Of a stretch of DNA of 64,000 nt, positions 51,167 through 61,160 are shown one piece after another (position 1 is the first letter of the stretch; each line of letters starts with the position of its first letter). A model generated the notes under the pieces. The model made no database searches. It was not told where the DNA came from and saw only the letters and a program-made list of their open reading frames with translations. Source of the DNA: Faecalimonas sp964623905 (GTDB lineage Bacteria; Bacillota; Clostridia; Lachnospirales; Lachnospiraceae); NCBI GenBank assembly GCA_964623905.1, contig CAZUVY010000003.1, forward strand, positions 11,823-75,822, read 5' to 3'. A program made the translations under genes and the position numbers.

Positions 51167-52045
51167 TCATCTCACAATCTCAACAATCAGCTCGGAGAAT
51201 ATACCTGATGTGCTGATTGTGTTTTCGGCGGTTTCGTTTTCGCCAAGCTCAACTGATTCGCCGTTTTTGCGAGTAATGAGTTTACATTTTCTACCTTTAT
51301 TTAAAAATTTGTAGTTATCTGCACTTTCAAGGTGAACCACTGTCTTTGCCTTGAACTGATTTACATCAAGCTTTGTGCAGTTGCCTGAGATAAAGATTTC
51401 ATAGTCAGTCTTTGAGGTAAGTTCCAGACTTCCCTCTGTGTCGCGGATATAAACCTTCTCTGCGTCGCCGTCGTACTCTAAGCGGCTGAGGCGTAAATCC
51501 TCAATAAAAAGTTCCTTAACGCTTGCCGAAACCTCTGTGTGTTCGGTGAACTTTTCAGGAAGCAGGAGCGTAATATCCACACTTTCCTGAGCTTCAAAAC
51601 GACTGACACCCTTTTTGTTCACAAGTTCCACATCTAACTTATTACGCTTTTCATCAAGCTTAACCTTGAAAAGAGAACCGATGTCAGTAAGGGTTTCAGA
51701 AGAAAGCAGAATGTGAATTTTCTCGTCATTCCCTGTTTTGAGTGTTATCTTTCTTGCACCGCCTAAGTTTATGTCGAAGTGCTTCTGAGTGTCGATGTCA
51801 TAAACCGTTTCGCTTTCGAAAATCGTGGTTTTTTCTTCCTGCTTTTTCACCTCTTCAAGCACAAGCTCGTCAAGAGTAAGCTTGAAAAGCTCTGCAAGAA
51901 TAATCATATTTTCAACATCAGGAAGACCTCTTTTAGTTTCCCATTTTGTTATTGCCTGACGGGACACGCCGATTTTCTCTGCCAACTGTTCCTGAGAAAA
52001 CCCCTCTTTTAATCTGTATTGTTTTAATTTATCACCAAAATCCAT
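51167..52045 (-). CDS. XRE family regulator with C-terminal beta domain
   Basis: A 292-residue regulator. Residues 1-60 are a Cro/C1 HTH (RLKEGFSQEQLAEKIGVSRQ). From about 95 on there is a repetitive beta-rich part like the adhesin-type DUF4097 fold (KITLKTGNDEKIHILLS). Such hybrids often sense envelope damage. The ATG at 52045 follows AAGGTG. It ends a unit with the ABC transporter genes, beginning 11 bases after the permease. Confidence 0.8.
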   Translation of the reverse strand: MDFGDKLKQYRLKEGFSQEQLAEKIGVSRQAITKWETKRGLPDVENMIILAELFKLTLDELVLEEVKKQEEKTTIFESETVYDIDTQKHFDINLGGARKITLKTGNDEKIHILLSSETLTDIGSLFKVKLDEKRNKLDVELVNKKGVSRFEAQESVDITLLLPEKFTEHTEVSASVKELFIEDLRLSRLEYDGDAEKVYIRDTEGSLELTSKTDYEIFISGNCTKLDVNQFKAKTVVHLESADNYKFLNKGRKCKLITRKNGESVELGENETAENTISTSGIFSELIVEIVR

Positions 52046-52055
52046 ATTATTCACC

Positions 52056-54383
52056 TTATTCCTTAATTAATGCATATGCTGAAATTTTTCTGATCGGCAT
52101 GCACAAAATGATACTTATAATTATATTTACTAAAATCTGAACTGCTGCAAACAGCATTAAAAATCCGACTGAGATTTCAATATTGTTTTTCATAACGCCA
52201 AGAGCTTCAAAAATCAACTGATAGATGCACGGCATATAGAAAATAGCCAGAGCACTTGAGAGCAGAGTTGCTGCTATTGACACAGGTAAAAATGAGCCTG
52301 CGGTCTGTAAGATCAGCTGAGTACTTGTATAGCCCAAAGATTTGTAAATGCCTAATTCCTGCTTTCTTTTCACAAGCAAGGATTTGATTACTATATACAA
52401 GATAAAAAGTACAATGAGGATTGTTACCGTAAAGATTGCTGCTACAATCACCACGGTGATACCCATATACATATCCTGTGCTTCTTTTTGAAGCTTGTAG
52501 GCGTTTACTGAGTCTGCTACCAAGTCTGGGTATTCTGATTTGTATTCTTTCGTAATCTTTTCGGCATCTTCAAAGTCTGCAAGATACACATAAAGAGATG
52601 TGGTCTGCTGCTCTGCGAAAAAGCTCTTGTAGCCAGCTAAACTGAGCTCACAAAATTCCCCCTGCAAGTTTACACTCTGAACAAAACCTGTTACCTTGAA
52701 GCTTTTTGTAGTGTCATTGATGCTGACAGCAACTGTGTCGCCGATTTTAAAGTTGTCTTCAAAAGCACTGCCCAGAGCGATTTCGTCAGCCTTTTGAGGA
52801 TTTCTGCCCATATAACACACATCATTTCTAACTTTTGAAAAATCCTCGCAGGCAAAAGCTGTAACCGCCTTATCTTCCACTTTAACATTGCCCGACATAT
52901 ATTGCAATGAGTGTTCTACACGATTGTCGGTATCCAGCACAGCTTCCAGCTCACTTACACTGTCGCTTTGAGGAACAATGATCACATCTGCCACTTCGTC
53001 TGACAACGCTGACATAAAGTTCTCAGGTTTCACTGCCACATTGTAGAAAAGTGTACCCGAAAAAGCCACAAGGACAGTCAGCACAAAAGACACGAAAAAG
53101 AGCATAATATTCTGCTTTTTTGAAGCTATCATCTGCTTTAACACCAGCAAAAGTTTGGTGTTTCCTTTGGTTTCTTCCAGAGGCAAATGATTCTTCTTTT
53201 CACTTTTGGATCCTGTGTTACCCCTTAAACCATCAATCGGCTGAATCTTTTCGATTTTTCTTGCGGAAATGAATGCGAAGAAGGTCGCAACTCCTGCAAG
53301 CACACAAGATACACAAATATAGCTCAGTAAATCAAATCTGATACCAAACGAAAAGCCCGACTGAATAGTAAGCACCGAGCAAAGCACAGGCAGTAAAAAA
53401 TACGAAAGACCAACGCCAAGGATTGCAAACAGCAGTGCAACCAACCCGTAAGGCAGGGTGATACTCGCTATAATCTGTCCGCTTGTATATCCCAAAGCTT
53501 TAAGTACGCTCATATTAGTAATTTCAGACTCAATGGAATTCTTGACCTTGAAATTACTGAGAAAAACGCTGACCACAAGTATGATAAGTGCAAAGGCAGT
53601 TAAAATCAGGATAAGCAGATCGCAGACCATTGTGCGTGTGCCTTTTACGCTTTCACTGTCAAGACTCGAAAGCAACATCACATTCTGATTCTCAAGAGTA
53701 TTGCTTACAGCTTCTTTCACCTTGTCAATATCTGCATCTTCACTGAGGGTCATTGAATATTCAGTAACTGCCTTATTTTCAAGGGCATCTGAAAGCTTTT
53801 CAAATTCAGCCTTTGGCAGATAGGCACAGAGAAGAGCTGATCCGTAGTTGCCGTACTGCATTTCTTCAATTACGCCTGCTACTGTGAAGCTATGAGATTT
53901 ACCTTCAATCGCATAAACAATTTCATCACCAACGTCAAATCCCCCGAATTCAGAAACATAAAGAGGAATATAAATGGGATTATCCACACTTTTTTCACTC
54001 TCAGCTACCACCATAAAGTTGTTGAGTGTGCGTGCGTCATCCATATTGTAAAACACAGTGTTCATTGAAAAATCTGCACCGTTGAATTCCTTGACGGTAG
54101 CCTCCATCATAATAGCCGTATGGCTTTCCGTTTTCTCCACCATTTCAATCTCATCAATCGCTTTTTCAAGTTCACTGCTGCTCTGAACCTCGGGAACAAT
54201 TGTGTTAAGAGTTGCGGTACTCAGGTTTTCAAACTTTTCATCATAAGCATCGTCTACTTGACGCATCAAAACCGCCGCACAGTTTAGGATCAAGGCAGTT
54301 ATCAGAATGATAACGCCGAAAGATATAAAGGAAGATTTCTCCTTTTTTAAGTTGTATAAAATCTGATTCAGTATTTTTCTCAT
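52056..54383 (-). CDS. FtsX-type ABC transporter permease
   Basis: A 775-residue permease with one N-terminal helix, an extracytoplasmic domain, three helices (about 255-385), a second helix-domain unit from about 430, and three C-terminal helices. This is the two-FtsX-domain MacB/LolC-like layout. It probably works with the ATPase encoded just upstream, often in antimicrobial-peptide resistance or lipid/peptide release. It overlaps nothing and starts 1 base after the ATPase stop. Confidence 0.88.
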   Translation of the reverse strand: MRKILNQILYNLKKEKSSFISFGVIILITALILNCAAVLMRQVDDAYDEKFENLSTATLNTIVPEVQSSSELEKAIDEIEMVEKTESHTAIMMEATVKEFNGADFSMNTVFYNMDDARTLNNFMVVAESEKSVDNPIYIPLYVSEFGGFDVGDEIVYAIEGKSHSFTVAGVIEEMQYGNYGSALLCAYLPKAEFEKLSDALENKAVTEYSMTLSEDADIDKVKEAVSNTLENQNVMLLSSLDSESVKGTRTMVCDLLILILTAFALIILVVSVFLSNFKVKNSIESEITNMSVLKALGYTSGQIIASITLPYGLVALLFAILGVGLSYFLLPVLCSVLTIQSGFSFGIRFDLLSYICVSCVLAGVATFFAFISARKIEKIQPIDGLRGNTGSKSEKKNHLPLEETKGNTKLLLVLKQMIASKKQNIMLFFVSFVLTVLVAFSGTLFYNVAVKPENFMSALSDEVADVIIVPQSDSVSELEAVLDTDNRVEHSLQYMSGNVKVEDKAVTAFACEDFSKVRNDVCYMGRNPQKADEIALGSAFEDNFKIGDTVAVSINDTTKSFKVTGFVQSVNLQGEFCELSLAGYKSFFAEQQTTSLYVYLADFEDAEKITKEYKSEYPDLVADSVNAYKLQKEAQDMYMGITVVIVAAIFTVTILIVLFILYIVIKSLLVKRKQELGIYKSLGYTSTQLILQTAGSFLPVSIAATLLSSALAIFYMPCIYQLIFEALGVMKNNIEISVGFLMLFAAVQILVNIIISIILCMPIRKISAYALIKE

Positions 54384-54384
54384 A

Positions 54385-55152
54385 TTACCATCCCATCTCC
54401 GCTAAGAAGCTGTTAAGCTTTGTTTTTCTTTCTTTACTATCCTCTGAGTAAAACCCAAGGTCACATTCTCCGTACACCTTACCGTCTTTAACATACAGTA
54501 CTCGGTTCCCCCTTAAGGCAGTTTTCTTATCGTGGGTTACCATAATTATGCTCTGACCTTCCTTATGAAGTTTTGTAAAAACATCCAGTACCGCTGTTGA
54601 GTTGTTCGAGTTAAGAGCACCTGTTGGCTCATCTGCAAATAACACCTCTGGACGATTTATAACTGCCCTTACAATACCTGCTCGCTGAGCTTCACCGCCC
54701 GACACCTGAGACGGAAACTTTTTACTTGTTATTTCAGAAATGTTCACAAGTTCAAAAAGCTCCTTGGCATGTTTTATCGAATCTTTCTTACTTTCTCCTG
54801 ACAACGCACTTGCGGTAAGCACATTGTCCATCAGGCTCATCTTATCAAGAAGATAAATCTGCTGGAACACAAAACCGCAGTTCTTTCTCCTAAAAATCGC
54901 CAGCTTGTCATCATTTAAAGATGTAATGCATTTGCCGTTAAAAATAACCTTGCCTGCGGTAGGTCTGTCCATTCCCGAAAGGGAGTACATAAGAGTAGAC
55001 TTGCCTGCACCAGAAGATCCCATAATCACAGTGAAGTCACCTTTATATATATTAAGGTCGAGATTTTCAAAAATCGTCTGCTCTGTATCTCCTGTACGAA
55101 AACTCTTTTTAAGTTTAGTCGCTTTTATCATGATTTCTTTTTTGTTGTTCAT
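54385..55152 (-). CDS. ABC transporter ATP-binding protein
   Basis: A 255-residue MacB/LolD-type ATPase: Walker A GSSGAGKST, Q-loop FVFQQ, signature VSGGEAQRAG, Walker B VLFADEPTGAL and the H-loop MVTHD. GGAGG before the ATG at 55152 fixes the start. Together with the permease it forms a two-component exporter-type system, followed by an XRE regulator. Confidence 0.93.
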   Translation of the reverse strand: MNNKKEIMIKATKLKKSFRTGDTEQTIFENLDLNIYKGDFTVIMGSSGAGKSTLMYSLSGMDRPTAGKVIFNGKCITSLNDDKLAIFRRKNCGFVFQQIYLLDKMSLMDNVLTASALSGESKKDSIKHAKELFELVNISEITSKKFPSQVSGGEAQRAGIVRAVINRPEVLFADEPTGALNSNNSTAVLDVFTKLHKEGQSIIMVTHDKKTALRGNRVLYVKDGKVYGECDLGFYSEDSKERKTKLNSFLAEMGW

Positions 55153-55240
55153 AGTATTACCTCCGTCTATGTCTTTCCGACATCCACACCTTACACAAAA
55201 GCACAAGGTAGCACCACCAACACCCGTTTACAAATGCAAA

Positions 55241-55270
55241 AAACGGACGCTACTTTCCGTAGCATCCGCT
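55241..55270 (-). terminator. terminator after the serine hydrolase gene
   Basis: CGGAxGCTAC pairs with GTAGCxTCCG with a 5-base loop, then TTTTTTG on the minus strand. Confidence 0.75.
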
Positions 55271-55297
55271 TAAAATCAAGGTTTTTCGGTATTTTCA

Positions 55298-56293
55298 TTA
55301 AAGATTTTCAATATAAGGAATCAGATACTTATTGATCAATTCCATTCTCGGCTTTGGATTATATACCAGAGAACAAGTCATACAAATAACGGTATCAATC
55401 TCTGGTATCACTGTCACTAAGGAACCGCCTACCCCATTCATACAATAAGAATCATACTTGCCTGTACTATATTCCTTTCGTAGGATCTTAACCATGTGTT
55501 TCTTCTTATAAATCCACCACAAATATCCGTAGCTTTCTTCTCGTTCTGTAAGCATCTCATTAATATATTGCTCTGAAAGGATTCTCTTACCCTTATATAA
55601 GCCTTTATTTAAGACCATCACACCGATCTTCGCAAAATCATCTGTTGTCATCGACAAGCCCCATCCAGTTGTATAATATCCACTTGGATCCTTTACCCAG
55701 CCTCGGTTATCTCTTGCCTTGTAAAATTCTTCCTGAGATGCCCTGTCATAAACATTTGCATCAGGTACATCTTTAATTTCCAGTGGCTCGAAAAGATACT
55801 TTGCAGCAAACTCCTTCAAACTCATATTCGCAGCCTTTGCAATAATGTTAGATAATACTTGAATCCCAAGGGTTGAATAGTGGAATCTCTCTCCGATCTG
55901 TTCTTTTCCACCGACCTGTTCCAGCACCTTGCCTCCCCAATCTTCACTGGTACAAACCTTAGTCCAAGGCTCACTTTTATACTTATACGGAACAGTCATT
56001 GTAAGGAAGTTTTCGATGGTTACATCTTTTAACTGCTCTTGATTTCTTTTTAATTTGTATTCAGGGAAAAAGTCTAATGCCTTTTGGTGAACGCTCTCTA
56101 AATACCCTTTATCAATGGCAATCCCCACCAGTATCGCCACAATACTTTTCACTATCGAAAATGTATGCACTGATTCATTCTCATGGGAACCATTAAAATA
56201 CTTTTCAATGACTTTTTCACCATTTTTATATGCCACAATACCAAGTGTGTTGGCATATTCTTGAGCTACAATTCTTCTGATATTTTCCATCAT
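55298..56293 (-). CDS. serine hydrolase, class C beta-lactamase family
   Basis: A 331-residue protein of the AmpC/esterase/D,D-peptidase family. The nucleophile is in SIVK (S-x-x-K), the Tyr motif is FHYSTLGIQ, and GGSLVTVIP is near the KTG position. There is no signal peptide, so an intracellular esterase or peptidase is more likely than a beta-lactamase. CGAGG precedes the ATG. Two tandem ATGs are possible. Confidence 0.82.
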   Translation of the reverse strand: MMENIRRIVAQEYANTLGIVAYKNGEKVIEKYFNGSHENESVHTFSIVKSIVAILVGIAIDKGYLESVHQKALDFFPEYKLKRNQEQLKDVTIENFLTMTVPYKYKSEPWTKVCTSEDWGGKVLEQVGGKEQIGERFHYSTLGIQVLSNIIAKAANMSLKEFAAKYLFEPLEIKDVPDANVYDRASQEEFYKARDNRGWVKDPSGYYTTGWGLSMTTDDFAKIGVMVLNKGLYKGKRILSEQYINEMLTEREESYGYLWWIYKKKHMVKILRKEYSTGKYDSYCMNGVGGSLVTVIPEIDTVICMTCSLVYNPKPRMELINKYLIPYIENL

Positions 56294-56505
56294 CTTATAC
56301 CTCGTATATTCTTAAGATTTGGACGTCCATATATGAGCCTAATTTAATTAGAAATTTATTTCAATAGTTTTGCAGAAAAAAGTTTCTATATTTTTTACAG
56401 TACTTCGCTTACATTCTTGGGTAATTCTTTTACTGTTTTTAAAAAGTACATATTCTTGCCACATTGTTTGACATCCTCTTTAACATAAAGTCAATATTAT
56501 TTCTT

Positions 56506-56850
56506 TTACAGCCATACACCAATCACTCTCCTTGCCTTCTTTTCTACACCGAGTTTTTCAGCGTAAGCCATCAATCTCGCAGCATCTTTATTATTATCAG
56601 TTACATATCTTTGAATTATTGTATTGAAAATCTCTCCATCCATCGTATTTACATGTCTCAGGCAATCACAAATAACCCTCTCTCTATCATAAATTTTCAC
56701 AGTAATTCCATCTATATTTCCCTCACTCATTCCTATATTCAGTCTATCTGTATTAATAAAGTGAGGCTTAATCTTCGGAAAATCCAGTTTAAACTTGTTT
56801 CTTGCAGATTTATTATCTACTGCATAGTTAGTTATAAAATATCCCCACAA
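56506..56850 (-). pseudogene. AbiEi antitoxin, C-terminal fragment
   Basis: About 114 residues matching the C-terminal half of AbiEi, the antitoxin of type IV AbiE toxin-antitoxin systems (a regulator with an extended C-domain). The YDRERVICDCLRHVNTMDGE block and the ending RRVIGVWL are diagnostic. The N-terminal winged helix is missing: the frame opens at a TTG without a ribosome-binding site, right after a terminator hairpin. No AbiEii toxin gene remains. This is a remnant. Confidence 0.72.
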
Positions 56851-56853
56851 AAA

Positions 56854-56886
56854 ACACCATCACTCATTTTTAATAAGTAACGGTGT
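56854..56886 (-). terminator. orphan terminator upstream of the AbiEi fragment
   Basis: ACACCGTTACT and AGTGATGGTGT form an 11-base stem with two mismatches, followed by TTTTTTG on the minus strand. It may be the end of a deleted gene or of the AlbA-type gene. Confidence 0.5.
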
Positions 56887-57177
56887 CTTCTTTTTATTAT
56901 TGTACTATTTATTTGTCAAGTGTTTTCATTGTCGGGATAGAGCCTCACATTCTCTACTTCCTTCTGTACTATCCCATATCTAAAACTTTTACAAAGTATT
57001 TTGTTTTCCAATCATCACGTATTATCAAGTATTGTGTCTAGCAATTTTGTTGCACTTGTGTAGCAGTAAGATAATTTTGGGGCAGTACCTCACGCCACTA
57101 TTGACTAATCAAGAATTCTTCCTCAAAAATTTAATCATTAAACTTCTTTCTCATCGTTAAACTTTTTGGTAAACTTT
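56887..57177. other. gene-free stretch
   Basis: No gene is seen. It contains GGGATAG and CTATCCC 27 bases apart (56934-56975), which could form a loose hairpin, and A/T-rich DNA. It is probably leftover sequence from deletion of a defence locus. Confidence 0.4.
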
Positions 57178-58998
57178 TTATTTAACAATTCTATAGAAAG
57201 TATCCTTACCATTTTTATCGCGGAAAATCAATCTTTTTGTTTCTAGACGATTAACTGCCTTTAAAGCTCCCTGTTTGGTGGTAATCCTTGTAATTGCCAT
57301 GATTTGTTCCAACGTGATAAACTCATTGGTTTTTACATAATCGTAGATTTGTCTATCTGTTTTGTTTAATGTCACGTCTAATACTTCCAAATCCACTATA
57401 GAAACTTGTTCATCTTGCATCACATAATCAGTATTCACAGAATACGTTGTCCATCGTCCCTTCCATTTAGCGATTAACATATTCTTTTCAACCAATTCAG
57501 CTAAAAGCTTACCGACTTCTGTCGAATGTAAATCCAACATAGATTGAAGTCTTGTATTTGTAACCTCTTTTTCCAACTGAGCCGTAGCCAATACTATCTG
57601 CTCATTCGAACTCAAATGCTGATATGCCATACCAAACAAACGCTGCAAATACTCCGTACATTCAGCTGGCATTAAAGAAATCATCCATAATTTTAAGTCC
57701 ACTTGGTGCAACTCTGGATTCTCACTTAAATCTGGTTTTCTCCAATTTTCTTCGCCCCATGCATTTAGAATCGTAGGAAACCCCGATCCTATATTATCAC
57801 CAAGACCTATCATACGAAACATTGTCTGAATTCTTGGGTTTCTCGCTACAGAATGACCGCCTTCATAAATAGTATTAATTGGTAACTTTAAATTCCCTGG
57901 ATTAGAAAAATAGAATCCGTTGTTTCTTTTTACAACCTTCAACACACCTGTAATCATATAATCACTATGAATCATCATATTTACCACAGATTCACGTATT
58001 GCTCTGTGCACTGGCGTATCATCTACACGAGTCATACCATCTAATTTAAAAGGTCTTTTTAAATCACTCACTAATTTCGGAACAATTCGTTTTATAAAAT
58101 TATAAAGATTATTTTCCCACATACCATCATAAGTTAATCTGTCGCTCCAACGACTTCCAGGCAACAAATCGCTCTCATCAATATAATCCATACGAATATT
58201 ATCAAATCGTTCTCTGATAGCAATCCCCTTTCCGAACATTAATAATCCTGCTGTTGTCAGCCCTTCTCTTCCTGTATTTCTCTCTTTAGCATATGCACCG
58301 AGATTTCTTAAAAATTCTTCATTATCAAGACTATTCCATACATGCTCTGGATTCCTTAATTCATATTCTATTCTGTATGATTTCAAAGTATCATAATCTA
58401 TATCTTCCAGCGTGTAACCATCTAAGATTCCTCCATCATTACCAGAATCACTTGCGTCTCTTAGCATCGCTTTCACTTCTTCCTCTGTACAATGATAATC
58501 TCCTTCATGATTACGCTTATAACTACCTTTTAAAGGATTTCCATTAAGAAAAACTGGTTTTTGCTTATATGAAGCTTGTGGTACTTCTATCCAGACTACG
58601 GTCTTTCCTTCTATATTACATTTTCCAACATTAGAATCCATCAAAATATTAACATTTACCTTTTCGCTATTAATGGTATTCCAAAAATCAGAAATAATTT
58701 TATCTGCATTATTAATATCGTTGATTACAAATCTCTTACTTATATCAGTCTCAGTTTTTTTTCTTCAACACCAAAAAGAATAGTTCCTCCAGTTGTATTT
58801 GCAAATGATGAATACGTTTCCCAAACAGATTTTGGCAAAATAGATTCTGCTTTTTTACATTCTAAATTGATTCTTTCACCGTATTTCGGCAAGTCCAAAG
58901 ATGTTCTTAAATATATTTGTTTAAGTTTTATGTCTTTTTTGCCGTTATTTTATTTCTGTTGCATATATTATTTTGGCTCGCTGATTTTCTGTTGCCAT
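57178..58998 (-). pseudogene. AlbA/Schlafen-type ATP-binding protein, frameshifted
   Basis: A gene of about 605 codons with an N-terminal AlbA_2/Schlafen domain (WETYSSFANTTGGTILFGV) and a downstream ATPase/regulatory part (residues of the long frame from 58644: HRAIRESVVNMMIHSDY, NPRIQTMFRMIGLGDNIGSG). A run of eight A (58755-58762) lacks one base; adding one A restores the frame exactly. Nearer the start, another frame change lies at about 58940-58955, since the ATG at 58998 (ATENQRAKIIYATEIK) runs into a stop. Such proteins often act in phage defence or as regulators. I regard this copy as inactive, though slippage at the A run could restore part. Confidence 0.72.
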
Positions 58999-59072
58999 TT
59001 TGTTGCCACTTCATTATAACCAAAATGAAAATATTTAGCAACTGCTACTTTATCGTGTAAATCAATAATCTT

Positions 59073-59252
59073 TCAACACTCATTTTCCATCCGTAAATAC
59101 TTTTCATTATTGGCATAAAAATATATTTTTCGCACAATGTTTTCCATAACATTTTTAGTGCTGTTTTCCCATCTTTCATATTCTTGATCTGTAACACCAT
59201 CTGTTTTGCTTCCATGTGCGATATTATTCCTTCTGTTCATGGTATTTTCCAT
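59073..59252 (-). pseudogene. HEPN-domain protein, C-terminal fragment
   Basis: A 59-residue frame with the HEPN RNase-type signature RNNIAHG (R-x4-H), followed by a long helix (YERWENSTKNVMENIVRKI) and an ending KYLRMENEC, like the MAE_28990-type HEPN family as I know it. The upstream part is missing: the frame is closed by a stop within the terminator of the next gene. It is a leftover of a toxin/RNase gene. Confidence 0.55.
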
Positions 59253-59281
59253 ATCTATTATAACTGAATTCTGAAAAAAAT

Positions 59282-59314
59282 AAAACGATTAAACCACTTC
59301 GATCTAATCGTTTT
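59282..59314 (-). terminator. terminator after the adenylate-forming enzyme gene
   Basis: AAAACGATTA pairs perfectly with TAATCGTTTT across a 13-base loop; A then TTTTTTT follows on the minus strand. Confidence 0.85.
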
Positions 59315-59342
59315 ATCATGCTAATTTCACTCTTTGTAATGA

Positions 59343-61076
59343 TTATACATTAAATTTTCCTGCTTCAATATCCCGTGTCAGGCCAATACGGTTTGTCTTA
59401 AAGTGGAAAAACGGTCTCTCCGGAAGAGCAATAATATCAACAGGCTGCATGTACGCCTCAAGACTTTCCTTTACCTTTTCCCTGATATCATCTACCGTAT
59501 AACCTTTATTCAAGACCACAAACAGGTACGGAACAAAACATCTGTGATGCTCCGGATCCGGAACGATCACAAAAAATTCATCATCTATACCCTCTACCTC
59601 CGCATCTGCAAGAAGATTCTCCATAGGCAGTGTCGCCAGAGAACCTCCGCCGTATCTTGGTGCTTCACCTCTGGTTAATGCATAAATTGTTCCATCCTCT
59701 GTCATATAACCAATATCCCCTGTATGAAGCCAGCGGCTGCCATCTGAATGTATTTTGATTGTCCTTGCCGTCGCTGCCGGATCATCATACCCTACCATTG
59801 TTCCCGGTCCGCATTGGCAGATTTCACCCATCGTATTGTACGTCAATTCTTCATCTGTTCCCGGCTTAAAAATAGAAATGGTTGTAAGCGGCATCGGTAT
59901 CCCCACATTGCCGTCTTTGATTGGATGTGCTGTTAAAGGCAGTGACATATTCGATCCCGCTTCACTGCATCCGTAGCCAGTCGTAAAACGTGCCTTACAT
60001 TGATGATCCTCCAGGAATTTCTGTGCACGCTTCAGCTGATTATTGTTATAAGCCTCGCAGCCTGCACCTGCTGAAAATAAATGAGACATATCATAATCAT
60101 CCGGGACACGGCCATTTCTCATCACAATTTCAATAAACATCGGAATCAGCGGCCAGCAATTCGGACGATAATGCATCATTTCCAGATCTACATCTTCTGC
60201 CGCCACAAAAGGACTAAGTATCAGCAATTTATCTGATGCCAACGGCATCAGCAGCATCGCAACAACTACCGCAACCAAAGAAGGGGGCAGCTGTGTAACC
60301 ATCCATGTCGGTCGGAATTCCGAAGATGCACCATAAAAATTCATCTGATGCATATTGCCGATCATCGTATGGGCAGAATGAATGACCTGCTTTGACGGAC
60401 CCGTGGAGCCGCTTGTATAAGCCCTGAATAACGGTCTGTCAATATCTTTCGGTGCCTCCACTTTCCCTGTAAACTGATCTCCGATTGCCATAAAAGCCTC
60501 CCAGGACATCGTGTACGGACCGTATGCCGGATAATCTGTATAAAGAGATTCCAGATAATTCCAACAATAGTCCGGTAGCCCCGTTCTCATGGCGCTGCGG
60601 ATCGGGCTTAACAAAACAGCACCTCTGATGCCGGCTTCCTTTCTGTAACGATTAAGTTCTTCATGAGAAAGGAAGTCGTGGGCGATGATCATCTTTGCAC
60701 CTGATTTCTTAACAGCCTCTATATTCTCTTCAAGCGTATTGTCTCTGCACAAAACAGAGGCTCCTATTTTCTCCGCAGCAAGCAGCAGGTAAATAAATTC
60801 CGGAACTGCCCGCAAAAATATCGGTATCTGATCTCCCTCGCCAAATCCAATGGCACGCAGCGATCTGGCAGCAAGATCCACCTGCTCTTTCAATTCTCTC
60901 CATCTGATGTCTCTGCCATAATAATGGATGGCCACAACATCATCTCCCGGACACCTTTCCATTAAATACTCATAAACTGTCTGTGCAGGAATTGTAAGTC
61001 CCTGAATCAGCTGCGGCGGATAGTACTTCATCCATGGTTTATCAATACTCGGTTTTCCTGTCACTTGTTGATTCAT
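59343..61076 (-). CDS. AMP-dependent synthetase/acyl-CoA ligase family protein
   Basis: A 577-residue adenylate-forming enzyme. The P-loop YTSGSTGPSK, the GYGCSEAG motif, HTGDIGY and the C-terminal Lys region (HFKTNRIG) are present. The hinge segment, normally GRxDDxIK, reads LTRGEAPRYGGG, so the C-terminal swing may differ. It activates an acid, but which acid is not visible. AGAGGG precedes the ATG. It follows a large HTH regulator gene by 84 bases on the same strand. Confidence 0.82.
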   Translation of the reverse strand: MNQQVTGKPSIDKPWMKYYPPQLIQGLTIPAQTVYEYLMERCPGDDVVAIHYYGRDIRWRELKEQVDLAARSLRAIGFGEGDQIPIFLRAVPEFIYLLLAAEKIGASVLCRDNTLEENIEAVKKSGAKMIIAHDFLSHEELNRYRKEAGIRGAVLLSPIRSAMRTGLPDYCWNYLESLYTDYPAYGPYTMSWEAFMAIGDQFTGKVEAPKDIDRPLFRAYTSGSTGPSKQVIHSAHTMIGNMHQMNFYGASSEFRPTWMVTQLPPSLVAVVVAMLLMPLASDKLLILSPFVAAEDVDLEMMHYRPNCWPLIPMFIEIVMRNGRVPDDYDMSHLFSAGAGCEAYNNNQLKRAQKFLEDHQCKARFTTGYGCSEAGSNMSLPLTAHPIKDGNVGIPMPLTTISIFKPGTDEELTYNTMGEICQCGPGTMVGYDDPAATARTIKIHSDGSRWLHTGDIGYMTEDGTIYALTRGEAPRYGGGSLATLPMENLLADAEVEGIDDEFFVIVPDPEHHRCFVPYLFVVLNKGYTVDDIREKVKESLEAYMQPVDIIALPERPFFHFKTNRIGLTRDIEAGKFNV

Positions 61077-61160
61077 AACATTTTCCCTCTCTTTCTATAA
61101 GATGAGGTCAGTTTAACATGAAAACAAATGAATGGGATTGAATCATCATGACAAAATACA

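Noticed and set aside
52056..55152. XRE-ABC group considered as a BceRS-type two-component resistance locus
   Set aside because: There is no histidine kinase or response regulator beside it; the regulator is a one-component XRE protein.
56464..56880. 138-codon plus-strand frame opposite the AbiEi fragment
   Set aside because: No ribosome-binding site or family match; the minus-strand frame has a clear AbiEi signature, so this is a shadow frame.
56934..56975. GGGATAG ... CTATCCC inverted repeat, considered as a transposon end
   Set aside because: Too short, no target-site duplication, and no transposase gene nearby.
58576..59019. 147-codon plus-strand frame opposite the AlbA-type gene start
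   Set aside because: No ribosome-binding site and low-complexity composition; it lies opposite the decayed AlbA-type gene.
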